A stretch of 64,000 nt of DNA from Astropecten irregularis (taxonomy: Eukaryota > Echinodermata > Asteroidea > Paxillosida > Astropectinidae): contig OZ020248.1 in assembly GCA_963971285.1 (NCBI GenBank), positions 26,711,764 to 26,775,763 of the forward strand, in the 5' to 3' direction. The position numbers and the translations under genes are program-made. The notes beneath the pieces are model-generated. The model was not told the origin of the DNA. It did not search any database and saw only the letters and a list, made by a program, of their open reading frames with translations. Every line of letters begins with the position of its first letter. The first letter of the stretch is position 1. Below, piece by piece: positions 56,001 through 64,000 of the stretch.

Positions 56001-59000
56001 CCTCTCTGAATCCCTCTCGGTCAGTTAACCCTGTAGTGGACAAGAATTGGGACAGAGTGGCCGTAGAATTGACCCTGTGTTCTATTTCTGGCCATTGGTA
56101 CCCCTCCACCTGTCGTACCATCCATCTCCATGGACTGTATGACTGATCTCCAGCTGAATACCGAATTGGCTCAGCATTATGTAGGTTACCAGCTCAAACT
56201 CAATGTAATGTGAATTGTTGGTGACTGGTTCTCTGCTGTGCTGGCAGTGAGGTCAAATCCAGCTTTGGAAGATTCATTAACAATATGCTACAATATTCGG
56301 AAAATTGCTCAGAAAAAAAATCTTCGGAGACTGTGGCCAACGCCATAGAGCTGGTTAAGCAGCAAAATTTGCTTAAGCACCAAAACAATTTAAATATAAC
56401 AAACTTGCTGACCAAAGTTCCTTGTGAATGTTATTCTAAGCGAACTTTTGCCAGGTAAAATTTTAAAGCAGTTAACATCACAGTGAGGTTCGGTTAGATT
56501 TACTGTTTTTGTCAAGAAAGAATTTTTCTTGCTCAGCTATTAAATGAAATTGCCCCCCTTTTGGGGGAGGGCATGGAGGGGGACTAGTGTCAGTCCTATA
56601 TGACTTGACCTGATAATTATGCTCTTTGATTTGACAGCTCGGATTACAAGATATCTCTGAATATTTGGTTTGCAGAGTCAAAGCGGAAACAGCAGCACCA
56701 CTCTGTCGACTGCCTCCACCGTGGCTCTCAATGTTTCCTTAAACGGATTAAATGTGGCTACCCCTGGTAAGTTTCCTTCACACGCAGGTTTCTATGTAGT
56801 GTGACGCTCATCGGTGATGACAAATCATTGCTCAGTCAATTGGCCCCTTACGTCTTGCTGGACGGTTGTGTTTCTCATATAACACGACTTCCCAAGCTCT
56901 CGTTCATGGTCATAAATCCTTGCCCACACCCCTTCCATACCATGTGGCTAGTCCACTCTCTCAATATTGAGATTGGTTTATGTCAGAGTCTAACAATACC
57001 CAAGGGGTAAACCCTGAATGACAGGTGTGTGGATAAGGAAGTGCACAAGTTGCAATTAGAGTTGTAGTTGGGAGTGCGGCAACTTCACCAAGTTGGAAGC
57101 CAAACTGGCTGCTCATAGTATGTTATTTGAGTAGTTTCGGACAATGCTCTGTGTGCAAGCATCTTGGTACCACCTTTACAACCCATCACGTCGTAACCCT
57201 ATTATTTTAGATGGCATGAGTTGCCTACACCCCACACAAACTGTACATGACGTGAGGTAAAGAACTGCTATCATGTTACTCAATATGATAATACTCACCC
57301 GTACTGTGAACTCACCCTAATTACTGTCCTTCGTCAGGTTGCTATTTTGGTAACAATCCCCCCTCCCCCACCTCTGTTATCCCAACATCATGGAACAGTT
57401 GCTGTATGGTAAAGGGAGTGGGCCAAGGCCAATGTATAATCAAGAAGAATTTTGCAATGTCCAGTTGAATTTTCAAACTTTCAAAAACAACCAATGAATG
57501 TGCCTTAGGGATACTGCACTGTGTAGGATTTTGCTCGATTGTAGAAGGGGTTTACCCAAATTGCTCAAGGCGGGTTTGGGTTCGGATAGCCGCACAGTAC
57601 AGGGCAGTGAGTGTGCACTTTGATAATTGAATACTGTCTGTGATTGTCAGACCATGGCAGCTTGTCTCTATACCCTATCGGTTTAGCACGCCATCAAATG
57701 GATTGATTTACGCACACTGTACTCGTGTAATGTAAGTCGTCACTTCGTCATGCCAAATTACAGGGAGATTGCAGCACCCTTCAACGCTGTAATTCTCAAG
57801 GACAGGGATCAAAGTAGGCTCCAAAGTTTAAAGTTCATTTGTCAGGTCTGCAGAACTCTGCTTACGCTATATAAGAACTAGTGAGATTCTTGACTTAATG
57901 GGAAAGAATACATTCATACAATGTATGTTTGTATTAAGCCTGAAATATAGACATCCTTAAATTGACAAGGATCAGAGTGAGATATACAAATTAAAGTAAA
58001 TGTTTAATACAAGTAATAAACGGCTGAAAACTGCCCATTAACCAAAATAATGACTTGAAATATCTAAAATGCTTGGAGTTAGGAGGGCCTGACGTTTTGA
58101 TCCCAGCTGGATCTTTCTCAAAGGCTAAATGTTTGAGAAAGATCCTGCTATGATTGAAATGTCACACCCAACCTAATTTTAAGATATAAATGAAATCATT
58201 TTTTGTTTGAGACCAGAACACGGGCAGTAAAAGTTGCATAGTCCTAGAATTGTCTTTCATTGGAGAATTGTGACCCAAATTCCCATGGGAACAGAGTGGA
58301 ATCTCACCAGTTTTACTCTGTACCAAAGTGCGTGTACATTGTACGTGTGTTCGTTATTAGCGTGAAGGGGCGCTGCAGTCTATATTAAGTCTAACATCCA
58401 AGAAGAGAAGGAACTTTATCCGGTCGTGGCAGCGTGTAACAGATTACATGCATATCATGTGACTCATTGGAGCGTGCCTTAGGTATTATATATACACATC
58501 GGCACACCCCCCTACCTAGTCACACAGCCTCACTCTGAGTATGGTGACATCTTTAGTACCCTAGCCATATCCAGCGACAGGCTGTTTAATGTACGCATCC
58601 TGTGTACCCAGCAGATGGGAAGACCAGGAAGTGATCACGTCATCAACGTTGATCACGCTCACTGTAGTTCCCCTCAGCAGCCCACGGACCGACCCCCCCT
58701 CTCCACCCTCCCCCCTCGTTCTCCCATCGTCTCTTCCCTGCCCCCTCTCTCTCAACTCTTATTCCTCTCTCACCGCATATCGGGAAGCTCTGGATCATCG
58801 GGTCTTGGCATCGATGTGAGAGTGTGCCTTGCCATTCATGGCTCACCCTTGTTTTAGTTTATTTCTTTCGCCGCGAGCTACACGGTTCCAGTTAACAATC
58901 GCAAGCAGATGTGGCGTGTGTGAGTCTTAAACCAGGCTGGGGAATCCAGCCTACAACGCGTTGCCGGGCCACCAGTGGCGTGGATCGCCGATTCCTTACC

Positions 59001-62000
59001 ACCACCACGCCCCGTATCATAGCGGGAAGCGTCCCCATCCGACCCAATGCGGTCGCCTGGTCCATTACACCATGCGGAATGCCAATCTCTTCCCCTTCAT
59101 CTTTTCAGATGTTGCAGGGGGGTCAACCTTAACCCCGGTGTCGCCCTCTTTTAAGAGTAATCGTGGATCTACGACTCCTTCTTATGATGGTGATATCGAT
59201 ATCGCAGTAAGTCCAACATTTTATTGTTTTCATTTTCTATCTTTAACACTTCATTAATCCACTAACTATGTTTCTGTCTTTCTTCGTTCATCAAATCGCA
59301 CTTTCTGTAGAACATTATCAGATTCCTTCCTCCATTTGTTTTTATACTTTATAATAAAAACAAGATGAAGATTTTTCAGTCATGAACCTAAGTCAAGTTG
59401 ACATCATGTACACTATACAGAATTGAGAGAAATATTATCTTGCATCTTAATTTTCTGAATTCATTCTGCTATTGTCTGCATACATTCTGCATTAAATTGG
59501 TTCTGTCAAAGGTTAATGTCGTCAAGCTTTACAGTATACTCACAAATTGTTTTTGCTTTTCAGAGATCGGAACAAAAATTTAAAACAAAAAGATAATTGT
59601 GGGCAATTCGCAAAACAGTTGCAACTATCTTCATTCGTCATTTGGGCTTTTGCATTCGCCGTGGCCACTTACATTCCATGCTTTTTACATACATGTACTT
59701 TCTCTGAGTTGTAAATATCCTAGCAGTAGAGTGTACTTAATGCTTGTTCATAGGTATTGCAGTAATATTTGGCCTGCTATAGCACTGAAAAAATACTGCA
59801 CAGTTTTTTGAGCATCAACTGGAAATAGAAACTCAGATTACATGTTGAGCATTAAACTATGATGTTTATGCTGATAACCCATTTGCAATTTCTAGGAATT
59901 TATGATCCAACTAGATTAGATTTCTGGATATATTTATAAACAACAAACATGTTGTTCCTTAACAACCTAAATATGTACCGTACTGCTTAGTCTCATCCTA
60001 TATACTTCATATCCAGGTTATGTGTTTAAGTTTACAGGTTTTGTGGACGGAACTTAGATATCCCAGGGGATGATTTTGTTATATGAGAGTTCCTCTTGTC
60101 CCGGAACTGCCCTACTAGAACTCATTTTGATAAGAAAGTGCTGAAAAATATCTGCAGCGTTTCCACCGAAGCGAACTGTTCCAGAAAACTGCGGATGTAT
60201 AAAGTCAGATAACTCTGTCAAATGTAGAATGGCTTAAATTTTACGTAAACGTTTGGCGTAAAATTCTTTTCTTTTTTTTCACAGTGAGTTTTTAAGGATC
60301 TTCTTAGTCGTTACGATGAAAAGCAGGGAATGTTTGGATGTGATTTCAGTGAAGGATTTTGTTTGAAATTTGGAGAAGGAATCAAGAAATATTGTGAAAA
60401 AGTAACAAATGTGAAAAACATCAAAATTGGCATAATTTAGAATTTAAAAAAAATTTCAAATTTAAACAAAATGCTAAATCGTTTGTTTGTTTTATTCGAG
60501 AAGATTTTTGTTCCCATGGAGTGACAGAATCTTGACTCCAGCAGATACAAGACACAGTCTGACAAATTTGAGGAAAAATTCACCGGTACCCTCTTCTCGG
60601 GCCAAGCTGCTCTCTGTTGAGTTACATTAATGTGACACCTGTCAGTGACTGAGTACCGATGACAGGTTCTGGAAAATGTTTGCTTACTTTCAAAGCACGC
60701 TCATGATATCTGTTGTCTTTAATAACGAGAGCTACATTATCTCGACCCATTACTCACGGTCTTCTTTTAAACTTGCCGTGATCAGTCTGTTGCAGAATAA
60801 ATGTTCGGGATTTTTGTTTAAATCATCATTTCCGTCCATTCCCGTGGTTGAATCAGTTACCTTGGATGGGTAAATCCTAGCTAGTCATCAGTGGGACTTA
60901 TTCACGTTAGGCCGGTATTTCCTGTCCTGAAAGCCTTCATGATCTGCGGAGGATACTGTTTTCAAAACAAAACAAGATCCGGGGAAAGTTAACTTGAGAC
61001 ATGGAGTTTAAGGTCATTCTGCCATACTATGTACAGTATGTTGTACCTCAATGAACATTAGTTCTAGGAATTATTTACTGGTAGTGAAAACTGTACCGTC
61101 AATCCTCAACTTTGCTTTCCTTACCAGTTTTACTGATGTATTAGGCCTAATCGCCAAAGCTGCACTCTGTCAAAACACGATATAGACAACATTAAGCACA
61201 TTGAGTCTACATTGATGCATTCTAAAAACATGTTTGTGATTCCTTTATCCAGCATTTCTAGGAAAAGTTTGACAGTTGCTGAAAATCATCTGAATGTCAA
61301 TCAGCGTATTAATCAGATGTGGCCTTTTGGTGATAAAGATAATTCACAAAATTATGAAAACTGGCACATCTTATCAATAGTAACAAGCTGCTTACAATGT
61401 ACATTCCATTTGTAACCAACATTACAGCATTCTTATGTACTTTTTTGATATCAAAAGAAGAAAAAGAACTCAATATTGCAGGTTGCAGATTGTAGAATTG
61501 TGCTTAAATTGTGCCTAGCTCTGGCCTAAGCTTACAATTATCACTTCTATTACAAGATCACTATACATGTAGGTACTCTTATGGTAGGAAATTTACAACT
61601 CAGAGAACTTGGAATCAGTCAGTATGTTGAATGTACTGTGGGTAACCATGGAATTAACCATGCTATTATATCACACTGTGACAGGGTACCGGTATTCAGA
61701 AAGACATAAGTGTTACTCATTATTCATAACATATATCATGTAGATGCCATGGCAATGAGGATGAAGTCATGGTAACACATTGGATAGAAGCCATGTTAGA
61801 TGCAGATCAAGGGGCTGCAGGAAAATAATACATTCAGGGAACAAAATCAGCAAATTATTTCTGAGATTTGTGCCCAAGCTTGATTTTTGAAAATGCTGGG
61901 AAGGGATGAGGGTCCACATTGCATATTGTCAAGTTAACACACTACTTGCACAGGTTTTTACACAGTGCCTATAAATTTCTGGCTGAAGAGAGTGGCATTG

Positions 62001-62395
62001 GTGAAGTGGCTCAGTGAGTGAAACATCATGGCTTACTGACCAGTTATAGTAAGGAGATTGCTCTTTCTGAAACATTTTAAATTGTGTTAAGAAACCATGG
62101 CAACCTACCTGGCAACGTACTGATCTTAGAATGATTCTCCTGAATGGATGGAGGAGTTCTCTGTGTTCAGATGTGTTAACCGTGACTTCATCCTCTCAAG
62201 ACAAAGAATGAAGCTCCATTTCTGCTTAACTAACCAATCATCTTGCACTCATGACTTGACCCCATCTCTCTCTATGCTTTGCTTCTTGCTATTCATCATC
62301 ATGATCACCATCAGCCACGCCCTAAACTAACCACCAAGCATCGATACAGTGATCTCAACAGGTCCAAGAGCATAGACAGCACAGACAATAGTGAG
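50082..62395 (+). CDS. Ser/Thr-rich N-terminus of an unidentified protein (gene continues past window)
   Basis: Four small exons fit together: 50082-50157 (ATG at 50092, after acceptor TGATACAG; donor GTACGT), 56676-56766 (donor GTAAGT), 59109-59206 (donor GTAAGT) and 62315-62395 (donor GTAGGA). Phases 0, 1, 0, 0 close without a stop, giving 112 codons from MASVTEVSSDLEDEASINSL. The chain is rich in Ser/Thr with SP/TP sites (LTPVSPSFK, RGSTTPSYDG) and basic-Ser sites (RSKSIDSTD), so a phosphorylated, disordered N-terminal region of a cytosolic protein is inferred. No domain is present and I cannot name the family. The acceptor before the ATG implies an upstream untranslated exon. Individual exons are short, so each alone is weak; the phase agreement is the main support. 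Confidence 0.5.
52310..52475. mobile_element. Truncated GAGCC-family MITE
   Basis: AAGCTCTGTTTTCCTTTTCA, CCAGAGAATCTACATTTACT (6-base duplication), AAAAGCCTCTATTTTGATAG and GGAGCCTGAGATGGAGCCTG at the right end. The left hexamer end is missing. Confidence 0.75.
53335..53615 (-). repeat. Three tandem copies of a SINE internal segment (~100 bp)
   Basis: GAGCTATCCAGCCCTATGAT, AGGGCCTCCCTTTAGTCAAC, TATCTTTGCTCAGGGTGCCA, GTCAGAAGC repeats three times. It corresponds to the A-box side of the tRNA-SINE in minus orientation, so a SINE fragment has been tandemly amplified. Confidence 0.8.
55429..55600. mobile_element. CGATCGTAGGG-family MITE
   Basis: GGGGTCGATTTTACGAAGCC, CTACGATCGATCGTAACTCA, CCCATCGTATCCTACTTAGG and TAGTAAGTTAGGATGAGTTC with GGTGAAAT; the terminal piece is duplicated (55540-55590). 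Confidence 0.75.
56330..56560. mobile_element. Degraded GGCCAAnnnCATAGAGCTG-type MITE
   Basis: GGCCAACGCCATAGAGCTGG, GCTTAAGCACCAAAACAAT and the interior words GTTCCTTGTGAATGTTATTC parallel 38748-39013 read in reverse. The right end is not clear (ATGAAATTGCCCCCC at 56545). Confidence 0.55.
57020..58860. other. Intron/intergenic sequence; GATCC satellite and C-rich tract
   Basis: One satellite pair at 58025-58170 (AATAATGACTTGAAATATCT flank, then GATCCCAGCTGGATC). A pyrimidine-rich tract (CCGACCCCCCCTCTCCACCC) at 58690-58770. No exon recognised. Confidence 0.5.
58880..59108 (+). other. GC-rich open stretch upstream of the 59109 exon; possible alternative first exon
   Basis: The frame of the 59109 exon stays open upstream to about 58961 through a GC-rich block with HHHAPYHSGKRPHPTQ-like coding, including an in-frame ATG at 59071. 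It could be read-through of the acceptor TCTTTTCAG at 59100-59108 from an alternative promoter, or chance. Confidence 0.25.
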
Positions 62396-63257
62396 GTAGG
62401 ACCACCGTGCTCAGTGTCTCTGGTTCTAATCCCTTCTTGTACCTCATTATGTGTGTGTTAAGTTCAGAACTTGGGTTTGACAGAGCTTAATCTGTCACAG
62501 TATAAAGTGTAATGTATGTATGTTACTTGTAAACATTGTTGGTAGAACTACCTTTCCCCTGTTCATTTGGTTTGGGGTTATAATCCCCACCATGAGCTTG
62601 ACAGCTGTTAATATCATACTCACTGTGTACTCTGTGCAAATACAGTTAGGTAGAACTACTCATACCCTTTGTACTGCGTCTTTGGTTTATGAAGCAAAGA
62701 AATTCCACATTTACTAAATTTCAAATTCAATGCCTAAAACAATGACAGTTGTTCATCATTCAAACTGGTCTCCCCTTGTAACCATTAACTTATTACTACA
62801 CTAAAGTACTATTCGTGTTTCCCCCAACCATCAGAAATTCTTTACTGTTCCGAACTACCGGTTATCCTCACATCAAACCCATTATCTTTACACGGTAACC
62901 AAGGGAACATTTCCAAGTAAAGCCTCAAGTCTTAACAATTCCACAAAGAGAGATTACCAATTAGATTTTGTGTTGTCTCATTGCTTCTTTCTTCCGAGCA
63001 CTTTGATCAAACTAAAGCCTGTATCCTCTTCTCAGACTAACGCTTTCCTATAAACCCAAGTCAGTCCAAGGAACTGACAAGTTGGCTGTTGACCAAACTA
63101 CAGACACACAATCCTTCATGTATTTGCACTAACCAACTGTTTGATGTGAACTCTGAAAACATCAGTTTTAAGGAGCCTTCTTGTATTGTTCTTCTGTGGA
63201 GTTACATATGCCAGGGCACAGCCCCTTAATTCCAATTACGGGTGTAGAAAAACATTA

Positions 63258-63427
63258 CAGTGAAACGTCGCTATAGTGAATACCGAACATTTGCTATACT
63301 GAACATTATCCTTGGCTCCCATTTTTATGTACAATAAAAAGGCCTGCTGACAATTATTCAGCATAACGAACGACCACTATAACAAACAATTTCTGTGCAT
63401 CCCGTTCGTTAAAGTGGCGTTCCACTG
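63258..63427. mobile_element. pogo/Tigger-like MITE
   Basis: Inverted ends CAGTGAAACGTCGCTATAGTG and CGTTAAAGTGGCGTTCCACTG with internal GAATACCGAACATT and AACGAACGACCACTATAAC. This CAGTGGAACnTCnnTATA style of end is characteristic of pogo/Tigger elements of the Tc1 superfamily. The left flank is TA, the right flank TT. No transposase. Confidence 0.75.
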
Positions 63428-64000
63428 TTTTAATTCCCTGGGATATTTACAAAGCCCCCTTTTTCGAATCTTGAACCATGTATGAGGCAAAGTTGATCGT
63501 CCCAACAGCAAACGTGCTGGTCTTGCCATTAAGCAATCTGTGACGGATCTTCATGCTAGGACGTTTGAAACTCACAAGTAGGACAACACCTTGAGCCCAT
63601 TTGCCTGTGAATTACACTGTAATGTATTGGTTACTATCTCACATCTGTCATCAGTCAAGCTCGGCCGTTTAGTCTAACTCTAACGCCAGCCATGCGACAA
63701 TGATGAGCATGTTACACATACTCATAGATTGTACAAAGCCAGTCAGGGATTGGCTAATGCAGTACATGTGTTCAACAAGGAGTGTTATATTTATACAGGG
63801 GTCTAAGGTACTGGTAGGGGTGTGACCTTTTCATGACCTTTCGTCTGACAAATCAACTGGGTGTGTCCTAGCCTGCCCTCTACCGAGATCCCCGATGGGC
63901 GACCGAGACCTTGTCTTGCTCAACTTCACATAAAATGCAACAACACAGCGTACATTATGTACGTGCCAGAATGACTTACTGTGATGTATGTGTACATGAA

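Noticed and set aside
1-64000. A new defence or biosynthetic gene system
   Set aside because: All confident genes are ordinary metazoan genes of unrelated function; the accessory content is transposon-derived and non-coding.

Overview
This is animal nuclear DNA: spliced genes with GT-AG introns, AT-rich intergenic sequence and many small non-autonomous DNA transposons, tRNA-derived SINEs and minisatellites. The frequent TAGGCCTA and TACATGTA words and the repeat style suggest an invertebrate deuterostome, most likely an echinoderm. That is an inference from sequence character, not from a search. Nothing prokaryotic, viral or CRISPR-like is present.

Layout. (1) 333-5639, plus strand: the 3' six coding exons of an STK19 orthologue, a winged-helix transcription-coupled repair factor despite its kinase name. 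Its introns hold a 417-bp foldback, hexanucleotide arrays and an 11-bp-register minisatellite. (2) 7151-13420, minus strand: a complete nine-exon SLC25A17/PMP34 peroxisomal carrier (316 aa), converging on STK19. (3) 15223-24906, plus strand: a complete 14-exon NADPH oxidase 5 (892 aa). It has EF hands, a six-helix heme core and an FAD/NADPH dehydrogenase, and it diverges from SLC25A17 across about 1.8 kb. All reading phases close for both of these genes. (4) 26182-27303, minus strand: an intronless class A GPCR of biogenic-amine type. (5) 30740-32068, plus strand: a single-exon secreted protein with a PAN/apple-like Cys-rich head and a mucin-like tail of about 21 heptapeptide repeats. (6) 32069-50081: no gene I can support; dispersed repeats and low-complexity tracts. 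(7) 50082-62395, plus strand: four phase-compatible small exons encoding a Ser/Thr-rich N-terminus of an unidentified protein that continues beyond the window.

The genes are unrelated in pathway (DNA repair, peroxisomal cofactor transport, Ca2+-activated superoxide production, amine signalling, extracellular mucin), so this looks like ordinary animal synteny. The densest unusual structure is in the repeats: nested TTAA-flanked elements, a hAT-type element with a perfect 8-bp target duplication around opposed G and C homopolymers, a family whose terminal inverted repeats are hexanucleotide microsatellite, and a recurring palindromic 57-bp satellite unit. I did not find a convincing undescribed multi-gene system. 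The best candidates for new biology are the NOX5 linker and heme-helix differences, the PAN-mucin gene and the unidentified Ser/Thr-rich gene.
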